Shown here: positions 37,201 to 49,409 of the stretch, piece after piece | How the letters are laid out: the number at the start of each line of letters is the position of its first letter | Numbering within the stretch: position 1 is the stretch's first letter | Assembly: GCA_004009845.1 (NCBI GenBank) | Contig: RMBW01000002.1 | Span: 124,001 to 188,000, forward strand | DNA: 64,000 bases | Direction of reading: 5' to 3' | DNA from: Davidsoniella eucalypti | Lineage: Eukaryota; Ascomycota; Sordariomycetes; Microascales; Ceratocystidaceae | Position numbers and translations under genes: made by a program | The notes under the pieces: model-generated | What the model was told of the DNA's origin: nothing | Database searches by the model: none | What the model saw: the letters and a program-made list of their open reading frames with translations, nothing else

Positions 37201-37730
37201 GCCGCTTCCGCTTCGGTCTCTGCAGCAGCCGACGCATCGGTTGATATCGGTGCTGGTGGAGGCGGAGGAGCCATACTGCCCACAGGTGCAGATGTAGGGA
37301 CAGCTGCGGGTTCGGCAGAAGCCTGCGACACAGGCTCGATAGGTGAGGATTCGATTGTTTGTGGTTCCAAAGGCGAGACGGTTGTGACTGGCTCCGGAGC
37401 GATATCGATGGTGTCGATTGGAACGGGCTTCTCGGTAGCTTCCTGGGTGGAATCGGTGCTGGCGGGGACGGGATCGGGGAAAGAAGGCCAGTCGTGGTCA
37501 GCCTCGGGCTCGTCTCCAAGCCATGCATCGGCGGCATTAGGGGCATCTGGTGCAGTGATGTCTAGTTTAAGAGACGTATCCTCTGGTTTTTCTGGCTCGG
37601 GAGGAATGTTCGCAGCGGTCGTCGGTGGTTCAGTAGAAGCCTCTATGACCTGTGACTCCGGCGTAGGCTCGACAGCCGGCGACTCGGCATGTTGATTTGG
37701 CATCAAGGCCGGATGCCATGAAGTAGTCAT
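31277..37730 (-). CDS. sec16: COPII coat assembly scaffold Sec16
   Basis: Two exons, 37730-31931 and 31869-31277, with a 61-nt phase-1 intron, giving 2130 residues, close to yeast Sec16. Sec16 organises ER exit sites and binds COPII subunits on the ER membrane. The N-terminal thousand residues are acidic and Pro/Ser-rich, with repeated NPYAP motifs (ANPYAPTAP, ANPYAPPAP, VNPYAPQNQ, SNPYAPHPG). The conserved central domain starts at about residue 1085 (PLQRWKGNPIVTW, CFPKNVPRY) and ends near 1575 (MWNRFNKFVAGD). The C-terminal exon carries the conserved SSFVYDPELKRWVNKK and the basic end KNKKKRGGRYVDVM. The ATG at 37730 is the first in a long open frame. It is divergent from NOP16. Confidence 0.95.
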
Positions 37731-38883
37731 GGCGTATGTATAGAGAGGTGTGTAGATACAAAGGTGTCTTGTCTAGGTTGAGTATCAGATCGGTCATAAA
37801 GCAGCTTTTGAGGACTGCGTGGCCACCTTGGACAGCGATGAGGGATTCACCTCAAGGCGGAAAGGCAGGCAGGCGGACAGTTGAGTAGTCACGGAGTCTG
37901 CAATGGAAACAAAAGGTGGTCAGTTCAGAGCCATATCCGGCGCGGCAATGAGGTAATTATAAGAGTTGAGAACAAAGAATAACAGCAGGCGAAACGATCG
38001 GATGTGCGTGATGACGGAAGCTTGCAGGAGCGGAAAAATAGACAAGTACTACAACTTGGTTCAGGATGGGCTGTTTAGCCGTCCGAGAACCCGTGCTGAA
38101 AGAGCCTCTAGGGCAGTAGACGTACAAAATACAGGCTGCGTCTATAGCGATGGATCGATGGACAGTGACTGATGGACGCCAAGAAGAACAAAGGTGTTAT
38201 TGATAGATGCTTAGGATGCAGATATAAAGACAAGTGATATCTTCATACCTGCGAGCAACCAAGGTGCAATTAGAAAGATAGCAAATCAAGATATATCGCT
38301 TTGCTAGAGGAAAGGTTTGGACTGATGGGAGAATTTCGGTATTTACGGAAACCCTCACACTTTCAATATCTGGTAGTTTGAAAATCAGTTCTGCAAAACA
38401 TCACCGCCTTGGAGAGCTCGAGCCCTCTTTTGTTGTTCTTTTGATTTCCAAGTTCAGCACTGAAACCCACCTGAACAAGGCCCTGAATCAAAGCTCCCTA
38501 GCTTCTGAACATACCAACTAAGACAATGCCAAATTTTGCCGTCTTCAGTGGCCTGTTTTCTCTTCCAATGCCCTCCAAGTTAGTGCTACTGCAATGTGTT
38601 CCTTTCGCAAGTCGATTCTGCATGGAATAACTAGAATTAGCACAGTTTACCCGAGAGCAAGAAAAGACCCACCAACCTGTGTTGCCAGCTGACGCTAACC
38701 GACTGCGATAAGATAAGGAATTTTAAAATTTCTGGATCTTTGCCAATAGCTTTTTTGGGATGAACGAACGTCGCGGGGAATTGAAGACCCCAACTATCAC
38801 GACCATATCAACCAACGTTTCTATCATCCTTTTTGAATTCTTCTCTTTTTTTTTTGTTCCAAGTCATCGGGTAATCATACACA
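37731..38883. promoter_or_regulatory. Divergent SEC16-NOP16 intergenic region
   Basis: This 1153-bp region contains the promoters of SEC16 (leftward) and NOP16 (rightward). Near NOP16 it holds a PAC-like GCGATAAG at 38705-38712 and an RRPE-like palindrome GAATTTTAAAATTTC at 38718-38732. There is no credible coding sequence. Splice-like signals suggest SEC16 could have a 5'-UTR intron, but this is not provable here. Confidence 0.5.
38705..38732 (+). promoter_or_regulatory. PAC/RRPE-like pair upstream of NOP16
   Basis: GCGATAAG differs by one base from the yeast PAC element GCGATGAG, and the adjacent AATTTTAAAATTT resembles RRPE (AAAATTTT). Both mark ribosome-biogenesis promoters in budding yeast. 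They lie about 150-180 bp before the NOP16 ATG, a suitable distance. Function in this fungus is inference. Confidence 0.4.
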
Positions 38884-39683
38884 ATGGGTCGTGAACTACA
38901 AAAACGCAAGAACCGGTCTTCGAGACCCAAAGTCCGCGTACCTAACAGCCGCAAGAAGGCCCTCAACCCCATGGGCAACAACATCATCGCAAAGAACTGG
39001 TACACCCACCCACGGCTCAACATGTTATAATACCTACACTATTTGAACCTCAGTTACGACCCTATATGTTCTTCCAAGCTAACATAATCACTTCCAGGGA
39101 CAAGAAGCAGACCCTCAGCCAAAACTACCGCCGTCTAGGTATTGCCTCCCGTCTACAGGCTCCCACCGGCGGTGTCGAAGTAACCGTCGCCCAAGCCAAA
39201 GCCGCCCCTCCCAAGAAGACCGCAGGCCCCGTCATCGGCGAAGCGCGGGTCGAGCGTGACGCCACCGGCCGCATCATCCGTGTGATCTCCACCACATCAT
39301 CAGCACCGCCCGCGCCCGCCCACAAGCCCCTCAACGACCCTCTAGCCGCCTTCGACGGCGATGCCGACGAAGAAATGGCCGATTCCACAGCCGCCGCTGC
39401 CGAATCTAACTGGGAAGACTGGGGTGGTATCTCCGAGAACGAAAACGACAATGAGGTTGTTCGCGCCCTCGTGCGTGCCAGCAGACTGCCCGTCGCTAAA
39501 CAGACTCGTTTCCAGAGTAGCCAGGAGTCAGAGTGGCTGCAGAGCCTAGTCGATAAGCACGGCGACGATTTCCGTGCTATGTCATGGGATCGCAAAATGA
39601 ACCCTTACCAGCAGACTGCCGGCGATATCTCCAAGCGGATAAAGCGCTGGCGTAAGAACCAGGCTGCTATCGCCTCCAAGTAA
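38884..39683 (+). CDS. nop16: Ribosome biogenesis protein Nop16
   Basis: Two exons, 38884-38999 and 39098-39683, with a 98-nt phase-2 intron, giving 233 residues, essentially the yeast length (231). Nop16 is a nucleolar component of 66S pre-ribosomes needed for 60S assembly. The basic N-terminus MGRELQKRKNRSSRPKVRV, the motif NPMGNNIIAKNWDKKQTLSQ (which crosses the splice site) and NYRRLGIASRL are family signatures. The C-terminus ends in the conserved WDRKMNPYQQTAGDISKRI and a lysine/arginine-rich tail suited to the nucleolus. A central acidic/alanine-rich linker is unremarkable. It is convergent with the MARVEL-type gene across an AT-rich gap. Confidence 0.93.
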
Positions 39684-40921
39684 AGAGCATATATTTAAAT
39701 TAAATTACTTTAGAGTGCAATGACTTGTGGAAAGCTTGGTAATGGCTGTGTTTTTAGTATTGTGTGTACTGTTAGACACAAATGACAGTATGGTGTTTGT
39801 ACCAACAACATATAAAAGATGTTGGAAAGAAGAAAATAACTTGGATGGGTGCTATATCTACTAGATAATAGGATGTCCTTTGCTTGCTGCTATCATTTTC
39901 ATTTTTGGATTGGCATATTAGCTTATTTGTACTATCATGTTCAGAATGTTCATTAGAATCGAAATTTTATACGTTTATATTTGCTATCATCGACTATACT
40001 GGATATTATTTAATAAAATGCTTGTGTGGGGGATATTGGATGTATAAGAGTTACATATTATAGATCTTGAACTATAAGAACAGTATGATACGAAACGTAC
40101 GTCGAATATGTGTAAAACTCCTGAATGATAACACAACTACATATGCTTAATATTCGAGCTTTTCGTATATTTGAATCTCAAGTATAGTAATACCTATTAA
40201 TAAATATTACAGACAAGCTATTATCACTACACGAACTCAAGGCTATATACATAGTTCGAAGGTGAGTTATTGAGAAGTCATGTAGCTATTTTAGATGCCA
40301 TTTGAAATAGTTTAGAAGTCATGAGATATATGATTTTAAATTTTTTTAAATTTGTATTCATGAACATAGCTCTTTAATAGTCACCAAATGCTTCGTCTCG
40401 AAATCACACAACCAAAAGACAAAGACCCCTATATAATTTGCCAACTTTTGGCAAGCAACAATTCCAAACGCTAATATAAATCTCACTCCCCGCTGGCCGT
40501 CCCATACAGTATAAGCTATAGAACTAAGCTATATGTGTAGTATATGTCTAAAACATTTTCCGTTCGATCAAGAACTCTACGCCGTAGCGTTGATATGATG
40601 GAAGGGATATATAGAAAGAAAAGAAAGAAAAGAAAAAAAACGAAAAACCAAAACGCGGTTGAAACAGAAATGTAGAAAAACTGACCCAGGAAATAAATAA
40701 AAACGAGAATATAAAAAAAGAACAAGAGAAAAAGCACCCAAACCAAACAGAGACGCTAATGTGATATCGAGAATACACAAAGGACAATGAGGCCTAGATT
40801 ATATAGGCTAGTAGATTGTTTAGAGGTGCCAGTTGGACAGTTTGGATCCGGGGATTTTGGAAGCTATAAGCCGACTTTGATACCGTTTGTAGACATGAAA
40901 GCAAGCGTTGAAATATCGTAT
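39684..40921. other. AT-rich intergenic region
   Basis: About 1.2 kb between the 3' ends of two convergent genes. It is visibly AT-rich (especially 39700-40480), with an A-rich purine block at about 40610-40740. No gene, tRNA or repeat element was recognised. It probably holds both 3' UTRs and polyadenylation sites. Confidence 0.6.
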
Positions 40922-42076
40922 TCAGCCTACACGGTCATAGTTGGCAGCCGGGAAACGGGCCGCGGATATGTCATCAGGGCCATAGGGGGCACCACCGGCA
41001 GGCTGGGGACTGGGAGTGCTGTATGGTACATGGTCTTGGTGAACAGGGCTGGGGTTGTAATGGTGAGGGTCCTCGTGTACAGGGCTAGCACCGTATCTGC
41101 TGTTCATGGTGCCGGTGTATTCGGTGTTGCTATCGAATAGCGCACTAGCGTTGTTTCCGGCGTTGTAGCCGCCATAGCCGCCGTTTCCATCGGTAGCAGT
41201 GAAGCCGCTGATATGGCTGTCGCCCTCGTCGTAGGGATCGACACGGTTGGTGTTGTAGGTGGTTTCGCCAGCATAAGCACCATTGGCATACTCTTCGCTA
41301 CGGCCGGGGTCCTGATCGTTATCGTTAAGCGTAACATAGGCTTCTTCGTCGTGGGGGTTCATGGAGAAGGCGGCCTTGTCTGGATCGATGGAAGAGTCGC
41401 CGAAACGACGTTTCTGCTCGTAGGGAAGGATGCCGGTGTTGTTGTAGTACTGCTGTGTGTACATGCTAAGCAGGATGCAAGGAATCCAAGCAATGCTGTG
41501 ATCAAGAAGTGTTAGCGGCGACTCTGTTCCTGGTACTACTATTCTTTTACAATCGATATGTGCATGTGATGCAAGAGAACGGGAGGCGATCACCTACCAA
41601 GTTAGAACACCAGCACCAACAACGACCTTAGACGCTCCGCAGGCGCCGGAGCAGTTGCCGTATGAGTTGTAGGCGGCCTGGGCAGCGAAGGCAGATAGCC
41701 AGAGAACGGTGAACAGCACGTCAACAGCCGTCATGGCCTGAGGATGGGCAAAGCGGCGAGTCTTGTCGAAGCGAGGGGTCATCAATAGATAGATCCATGC
41801 GGGAATGGAGAGGAAGCACTGGAGTTGGAGAGTATGTTAATTGGACGGACAGTTTAGCTATCAAGTAGGCGTTTTTTTGCAGCTCGTTGTGGAAAGATTG
41901 ATAAGCTTATAGGCACTTACAAGACCGAACACCCAGCCGTTGTTGCCCGTGATCTTTGCGTTCTTGAAGACGACGATCTCGCAGATCCAGGCGATAACGA
42001 CACACAAGATTTGGAAGCAGTGTAGGCCAAACTTGTACTTGGCCACATTTGTTTCGTCAATGTTGATAAATCTCAT
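40922..42076 (-). CDS. MARVEL-type four-helix membrane protein with long polar tail
   Basis: Three exons, 42076-41921, 41818-41598 and 41495-40922 (phases 0 and 2), giving 316 residues. Four membrane segments are visible at about 15-38 (GLHCFQILCVVIAWICEIVV), 48-66 (VFGLCFLSIPAWIYLLM), 83-103 (VDVLFTVLWLSAFAAQAAYN) and 116-137 (VVVGAGVLTCIAWIPCILLS), the layout of MARVEL-domain proteins. A roughly 175-residue cytosolic tail follows, with KRRFGDSSIDPDKAAFSMNP and HDEEAYVTL and then Gly/Tyr/Asn/Pro-rich sequence. I recall this tail motif from conserved fungal hypothetical proteins, without a known function. A plasma-membrane or vesicle role is inferred from the fold alone. The first ATG at 42076 gives the best start. 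Confidence 0.85.
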
Positions 42077-45000
42077 GGCGTACGAGGGCTCTGAGGGTTG
42101 TAGCAGTTCGGCTGTCGAGTTGAATGGATGAAGAAACTGTAGTTGTTGTTGTTGGTTTCGGAGAAGTTGAAGCTTGCTGTTCGTGTGAGCAAGGGACGAT
42201 CGCTTCGTATTAAGTATGTGTGTGTACGTCACTTATACCGGGGCTCAAAAATTCGGCGGATAGGAGAGAGAAAGAGAAGGGGAGGTAAGAAAGCAAAAAA
42301 AAAAAAACAAGATTAGCCTGAGCAGAGAGCCGAAGGAACTAATCAAGTATCGTCGGGCGTTGGTTGGGTTGGATCGGAGACAATAAAGAAGCACAATGGC
42401 CTAAGCACGTAGTAGGGGACAAAGACAGAAGAGATATGTAAGTACGTATAGCAGCGGGCTTCTGGGGGAAGAGTATGTATATGTATCTGATAGTAGAATG
42501 AGCAAAATCAGGAGGAGATTCCCAAAAGTCAAATTGTTTTGGCTGAGCTAGGACTGTGCCAGCTTTATCATGCTGCTTGGGTTGGCTTGGCTGGCGCTGC
42601 AAAAAGAGCGAAAACAGCCAAAAAGAAGTGGAAGGGCAGGCTTTTTGGGCCAAACAAGCCAGACAGGGATCAGAAAGGCTTAGAGTTTAGTTTCCAGACG
42701 AGGCCGGGATTTGGGGAGGCACAGGAACGTTCAGAAAAAGAGCGCGAGTGAGTGGGTGAATCTCATGGCATTGGTTGGTTGTCACAGGCGTTGTCGGGTT
42801 GCAATCGGTAGTGCTATCGTAGTTGCAACGGTAGTAGTAAAGCAAATGGCAAAGACAGAAGCAAAAAGTAGAAGCCATTCAGGTCGGTAGGCACCTGTTG
42901 TCGTTCTGGGACCAGTGTTTGGGGCGTTGCACTGACGACGGCTACGAAAGTAATAGGAAGAAAACAGAGAATAAACAGGGCTCAGTCGTTACAGGCAATA
43001 TATCACTATATCACCCTACCGTGGGCAATGCTATTGGCAACCCAAAGCCCGCCGATAAAGGCTTCTGGTGTTTGCTGTTTTTGGCGTCGTTGCCATCTCT
43101 ATGACACCGACGACAGAAACTACCGTTGTGCAAACTTAAGACTATTGATTGGCTAAATTGCCCACTGAGGCTCCGGCGGCAGGTGCACTACAGGGAAATA
43201 GACCGTAAAACCCGGGCAACTATCACTTAGCCTCTAGACAAGCCCTCTTTTCTTTGTTGACCTTACTGAGCCCTTCCTAGAGATTTTCAAAGCCAACAGA
43301 ACGCCTGGTTTTCTCATATTTACTAAACTGCGTTGCCAAGTCTCTGGGCTAGCTTAACAAATTCCCGGCTGCGCTAAGGCAGAAGCTGATCAACAACAGC
43401 CGCCCGAAGACCGTTTGATTCGAACTCTCAACGATTGAAGCTCTTGGCGGTAAACACTGCTATGCTATCGAAACATCGCCACTGACACAAAAGTGGCGCA
43501 TACAGAGACAGACACAAAAGCTCAGGACAAGGATCGTACTTGCGATAGCTATGAGCAAGAAATGTGCATCAACTGACTCGAAATACTAGTATGTACAGAT
43601 GGATGGCAGTCCGTATGATCCATCTGACCATCTGACATGCAGTTTTTTCTAAGCAGCAGGAATAGAAGCCGAAACCTACAAATATATGTAAGCCAAAGAC
43701 AGTCTTTGCTCTCCATTTCTATTCATAGTGAGCTAGAAACATCATGCTATTTCGGCGTAGAGGGGAGGCTTGTCCCAATTTATCCGCAGCCGCAATGACA
43801 CGCGTTGATATAGAGAACTAGGCAGCTCACAGATAGCACGGCAAAGATTGCGGTGTAGTTATTGTTCAGAAGTGGGTTGCCATACACTTCTTTCAGCGGT
43901 TGTCAATGTGCTGTTCATGCTTTGGGATATATTGTCCAGGCATCCAAGATATTCGCTAAGGAGTGCTAAGCCATGTTCCGGGCGCAAGCTTTTTTTTCCT
44001 TTTTCCTTTTTCCTTTCCCTTTTCCTTTTTCTTCATCTTCCGATCCGGTGCTATACAGGGTCTCCTCCAGTCTTACTTAGGATAAGCTAGTAGACTAGAA
44101 GCCACCAAACAACAGCTTCTAGTCGTTCCTCCCTGTACTTTGTTCCCTAAACTCTGCTTTTGGTATCTTGTAACTTACATATAGAAGGAGCTTAGCTGGG
44201 CCGCTCTTTAACCTTGCTTTTCTTCTTTCTCATGCCTTTGATTGATTGAACATGGGCTAAGCCAGGCTCACACAAAGAAGCGCTAGGTTTAACGGTTCGT
44301 TGCTCTGATACTTGATGATAATCAGCTTCTTTACGGGATTCTATTCGTATCGAATCAGAGCTGCTGAGGTTGGAGAGAGAATGGCTTTGTAGAAAAGTCT
44401 TCTAAACTTCGCTTGTATCGAAATTTCCATTACTTTATTCATCACGGATAATTAATAATACTAGCAACCACTAGAACTAAGCCTTACTGAGTGCTGAGCT
44501 TTTAGCACCCACTCAACGTTTATCATTCGGAACTATTTTAGTGGCTTCTATCGTTCTATGTGTTTTTGGTCTTCCAAGTCACCGAAAGCCTTCTTCATCG
44601 CTTTGTGGCGCAGCAACTGACCTTTACTCTTCAAAGTGCCTTTGTAGGCGCTTCGATCTTACAAGACACAGCATCAAAAGTTGACACTGTAAAAAGTAAA
44701 GACAAGTAGATATAAGAAGTGGCAGGCTTGTCTCTTAGTCCATGAAACAACGCGTAGCAAGCGATGCTAACTTCATAGCCAATTCTACATAGCAAGTCGT
44801 CAAGGTTGATGATCAACCTCTTCTCTTCTTCGTCTTGATTGAATCATGGTATGGCTACGTCATTAAATACCATTGTGCATAATTTGATTCGCCCAACTCG
44901 GCGCACCTCACTGGGTCAATTCTGATTCTTTTTTCCTCGTTTTCCTACAAAACCCATGTTATAGGCTACGGACAGGCTGCCACTTAAACTATACTAGGTA

Positions 45001-45207
45001 CATACACAGTAGCATTACATTGTGTTCGGAATTTCGCTATATAAGCCCGCTTTGCCAAGCCACACTAGGATCGTACGTAGTAGGTCATGTTTTGATCGTC
45101 GTTTATTCGCCTGTGGTATAGTTGGCTTCGACTGCATCTGCCGTAGATCTGCTGAAAGGGCCGTGAGATTTTGTATCTGGCGACAACACAGTCTGCCTTG
45201 AGATATC
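42077..45207. other. 3.1-kb intergenic region without recognisable gene
   Basis: The first part is the promoter and probable 5' UTR of the MARVEL-type gene, containing an A13 tract near 42295. The rest has only short open frames of poor composition and a T-rich CTTTTTCC-type stretch at about 43990-44040. A B-box-like sequence at about 43418-43432 was considered as a tRNA and rejected. Confidence 0.5.
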
Positions 45208-47026
45208 TTATCTCCGAGTGATGGTCTGGTGTAGAATATGCTCTTCCATGAGGCAGATGCTCACCATTCCAATCAAGCTATTCCACGCCAAGAAAGTTCG
45301 TAGAGTTAGTCGGTCTGATTCTCTCGTATAGTTCTCGGATGCGGAATAGAGTATTCTCTTGACGTACCTGATTCCAAACATGGTGATCCAAACGCCGTAG
45401 AAAGCATCCATATATGCCGCCGTCGCGTGTTCTTGCCACTCAATGGGCAATTCCCGCAGACCCTCAATCGACTTGAGTACCCGGTCAATGATTTCGGCAG
45501 CATCAGGCTCGTTGCCGAAGACGGACCAAAGCCGACTGTTGAGAATGTTCTGGAACACGGTTGAAGCAATGGTGATACCCAATGTGCTACCAAGGCTGCG
45601 GAAGAGATCTGGTTTAACCTTTGGTTTAGTAGTGTGCCTATGATAAGGGCTATAATGACTTACACGTTGAAGACGTAATCACAGCATGATCACTATGCGA
45701 AATGGCCGAGATACACGCCAGTAGTGTCACTGTTAACATGGCACCATAGCCTCCGCCCATAAGGAAGAACGAGGTTTTGATCCAGACCAGTGACGTGTCC
45801 AAGCCAAACCAAAGCGCAATCGTCGTGCCGGCCTGGAACATGGCTACGACAACAACACCCAGATACAGATAGCGCCCTGTATATCTCATGATGATTCCTG
45901 AGCTCAATGAGCAGATGGACACACCGATGGGCGAGAACAGCATGACTATGCCTGCATCCGTAGCCGAGTGGCCAAGAACCTGCAGATACAAGGGGATATA
46001 GAACAGCATTGCCAGCATGGCCATAGTGACAGTCAGGTTTGTCAAGCAAGCAAACGCCACAGTGCGTTTCAGTAGCAAGCGTACCGGCACAATGGGTTGC
46101 TGAGCGTGGCTTTCCCATACCAAAAGTCCGATCATGAAGACGACAGACAGAGGTATCGCCGTCAACGGCAGCGGGTGCGTCCACGGCACCAAGTTACCTC
46201 CGGCATTCAGTCCCAGCAACAACAACACCAAAAAGATCACTGTCAGAAATACACCGCCAAAATCTATACGTCGCAGATAACTCTTGCCCGACACCGAGAC
46301 CTTGGGCGGAACGCGTACCAGCGCTGCAACCAAGGCTGCTGAGACCAAAGTCGGAGGCACCTGGAGCAGGAAGGCTAGTCGCCATCCACCCTCAGTATGA
46401 TCATGGATCCAGCCGCCGAACAAACCACCCAGCATCGCACCCGATCCATAAGCGATGTTTCCCAAGCCCTGAGTCACGCCGCGCTGGCGCAACGGGACCA
46501 AGTCACTAGCCAGGAAAGTGCCGATGGCCATGAGGCCACCACCTCCAACTCCAGCAACTACACGGCCAGCAATCATGGCACCTTCAGTACGGGCCAAACC
46601 ACAAATGAGGTTTCCCAGCGCAAATACCAGATTGCTAAACACTAGGCCTGGCCCACGGCCAAAGATGTCGGTCAGACGGCCGGAAATAGGCTGGCATGCT
46701 GCGTTAGAGATGAGGTAGGATGTCGCCAGCCACGAGAAGAGGCGCATGGACGAGAACTCCGACGAGATTGGCGCCGATAGTGTGGCGATGACGGTGCTAT
46801 CGATAGCACCCAAGAAAGTTCCGAGATATGTTGCGCCGATGATCATGAAGAGGCGTGATGTGGGAAGATCCGTGGTTATAACGGTAGCTTCATCCCCGTT
46901 CGGTGCCGTAACAGCACCAGTGGCAGGAGGAGAAGCTTCTACATCGCTGGTGGTTGAAGAACTGAGAAGGGGCGACGTTTCGGTCGCTTGGTGCGGCACA
47001 GTATCGGCTTCTGCTTCGGATGCCAT
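45208..47026 (-). CDS. MFS transporter, DHA2/14-TM family (vacuolar amino-acid or drug:H+ antiporter type)
   Basis: Three exons, 47026-45664, 45608-45368 and 45277-45208, giving 557 residues. The DHA2 motif C region (GAIDSTVIATLSAPISSEF) and the loop motif GRLTDIFGR are clear. The spliced C-terminus ends ...SLIGMVSICLMEEHILHQ, the usual EH-L end of this family. It most resembles the vacuolar basic amino acid transporters (Vba/Fnx) and multidrug exporters. The N-terminal cytosolic region has an acidic dileucine signal, ETSPLL at residues 16-21, of the type read by AP-3, which favours the vacuolar membrane. The last intron is 90 nt, divisible by three and without in-frame stops, so retention would insert 30 polar residues into the final helix. 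It is divergent from RIT1, 498 bp apart. Confidence 0.88.
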
Positions 47027-47524
47027 TTTATTGACGTTGATAAAGCGGAAGAACGGGTCTTAAAGGCGATATCCCAACAGATAAGTTGACAAAAAAACTT
47101 CAAGACGCAAGCTATCTATATATGCCAAACTTATACCCTGGTGCTTTTTTTTCGCGGAGGGTGTTCACCGCATATATATAGTTGCCAATTCAAAGATTGG
47201 AAGTCTTCCTTATATAGTCGGCATTAAGGCAATAAATTTAATGTATATACAGGTAATTTTAAGTTATTCAAACTATCCCAAGACAGTTAAACAATTAGTA
47301 TGTATTAGTCAAAGGTATCTAGAGGTTTTTAGTATAGGGTTACGTCATAGTTGATAACCCTAATGAAGATCTTGCTCTAAATCTCCAGTTTTGGCAAGAA
47401 CTGTGGTCAACACTACATCAATATTTTATGTAACTCTATACTTGAGCACATAGTCAAAACATCATTTTATCACGAATCTTGATACTATTAAATCTTCTAT
47501 CCGAGAACCCTCTAACTGAAGATA
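47027..47524. promoter_or_regulatory. Divergent MFS-RIT1 promoter region
   Basis: This 498-bp AT-rich region serves both divergent genes. It contains inverted single telomere-like units, AGGGTTA (47336-47342) and TAACCCTAA (about 47356-47364), separated by about 14 bp. No other element was identified. Confidence 0.45.
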
Positions 47525-49147
47525 ATGCCACAACAAGTTTCAGACCCTAAGCCCGGTCAACCCTCGCCGGAATATCATCCGGCACTGGCTTCGATCTCCA
47601 GCGGCATCAAGTTCTCTGATCTGATCTTACCTCACCAAGAAACCCTTTCACACGTGCTCTCCAGTATCAAGAAATCCAGCACGAGCATCACAAACCGTCT
47701 ACATTCCATAGCCCAAGATGCAACCTTTGTTGACCGTGTGGCTGCTGCCCATGCGCCCCGAAAACTAATTGCTAATGAACGCTGTGGGAGCTGGTATGTA
47801 GATGCTACGAGGAAAGGCGGTAGTGTGTACTTTAAGAGTACGGATGGACATACAGATGCGTGGAAGATTAGTACACGGAGATTGAATGTACATCTACTTC
47901 AGATAATTGAAGAGGACGATGGGTGAGTTGGTTCTAGAACGTAGGTTTTGATCGGTACAGAAATTACTAACATTGAGGTAGCTGTATCATTGTAGACTCC
48001 ACAAGACGTGGGAAACGTAGGTTTGAATTTACTTTTGTCTTTGCTATACTATATTATCATACATGATGCTGACATGCTGCCAATAGGAATGCCCGATGCC
48101 CTGAGCAAAACAATCCCAATATGGTGTGCCGTACTAAACACTCTTCTCTTCCCCTCCCAGACCTCCTTTCACGCACTCCACACTCCACCAAGCGTAGTTT
48201 CTGCCTCAGAGCATGCCCAAATAGCTGCCCTGTTACCTTCCTTTGTGGAAACTCTGGCATCTATCTCACTAGACCTTCCCACCCTTAGAAATATTCTTAC
48301 AAAGCCACTCCGTCCCTTCTGGATCACGCCCGATACCCCACTGCCATCACCGGACGATACGCATAATGGCGATACTCTCCTACCCATCTTTGATGAATGG
48401 CGGCCGGTCATCTGCTGTACCGCATCTGCACGTAGTTCCGCTGGTGAAATGAGTGGAAGCTCGTATGTCCAAGGCGCAGCCGACGATACTGAGATGTGGG
48501 CACACGATCTCACGGCGCCACTCTTCTGGGCTAATAAAGATGCCCTACTGTCAGCCAACGAAGCAGATTTACCTGGCCTCATTCAATCTCTTGTCAAGGC
48601 TGAGGCAGTCTCTGTAAAAGATGCCGCCGATGTCTTGACGCACATCTCCGAGAATATATATGTTGCAAGACATCCTATCAACACCGCAGAGTTGGTAATT
48701 GACGGATCAGCGTGCGTTATTCAGTTAATGCCTGATAATACTTCGGAAACTATTCTTAATACTACCACTTATACGCGCGGAGTTGGAAAACATAAGATAG
48801 CTAGTCGGAATCTCCGCATTGCTCTGCCGGAGATATGCGACTTTTCTAGGGAATTTATCTCCAAGGCATCCGAGAGTCCAGCGGAATCAGCCAAACCAGT
48901 TGGCCATGAGAATACACGCATTATTGTGGCTTGTGAAAGTGGACGTGATATCTCTGTCGGCACCGCGCTTGCTTTAAGTTGCTATCTATACAAAGACGAT
49001 GGAACTCTCCGCTCTTTGGACTCCCGTTTAGATTTTAGCAAGACCAGCATTCGTGTTCGCCTAGGAAAGATTATGGCTCGTTGCCCAAGTCTTAATCCTA
49101 GTCGAAATACGCTTCAAAGTGTCAATAGCTTCTTGATGGGAAACTAG
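47525..49147 (+). CDS. rit1: Initiator tRNA A64 2'-O-ribosylphosphate transferase Rit1
   Basis: Three exons, 47525-47922, 47982-48016 and 48087-49147 (phases 2 and 1), giving 497 residues against 513 in yeast. Rit1 transfers ribosyl-phosphate from PRPP to the 2'-OH of A64 in initiator tRNA-Met, keeping it out of elongation. Diagnostic motifs are CGSWYV, VYFKSTDGH and RRLNVHLLQI in exon 1; the 35-nt middle exon supplies GCIIVDSTRRGK, and the third splice completes RMPDALSKTIPIWCAVLN. The C-terminal half has the phosphatase-like loop ACESGRDISVG near residue 424, as in the family's dual-specificity-phosphatase-like domain. The 35-nt exon would be easy for gene predictors to miss. It is convergent with the HAD gene. 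Confidence 0.94.
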
Positions 49148-49409
49148 ATAATAATTCATACAAGCACAAGATCAACATACGAAAACGAGTTAAACAAAAC
49201 AATCATGAATATTTCCATCACTAGACAGCCTGTGTCTAGTATAATAATCCTAAACTAAAACAAAAAAATCGCTTGTCCAAAAAAAACCCAATAAAATGAA
49301 TAAGCTATGATAGCCACAACTTAAAGAACAGAAAGATAGGTGAAAGTAACCCATGAGGAATAAAGTTGGTGACTATAACCCCGGTTTGTGTCCATGTATA
49401 AAGAGTTGC

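Noticed and set aside
37081..37695. 204-codon plus-strand frame opposite SEC16
   Set aside because: Antisense shadow of the repetitive Pro/Ser/Glu-rich N-terminus of Sec16.
43390..43480. Possible tRNA gene on the minus strand (B-box-like GAGTTCGAATC and A-box-like TAGCATAGCAGT)
   Set aside because: The T arm does not pair, no anticodon stem with a T33 loop forms, and the acceptor ends are not complementary.
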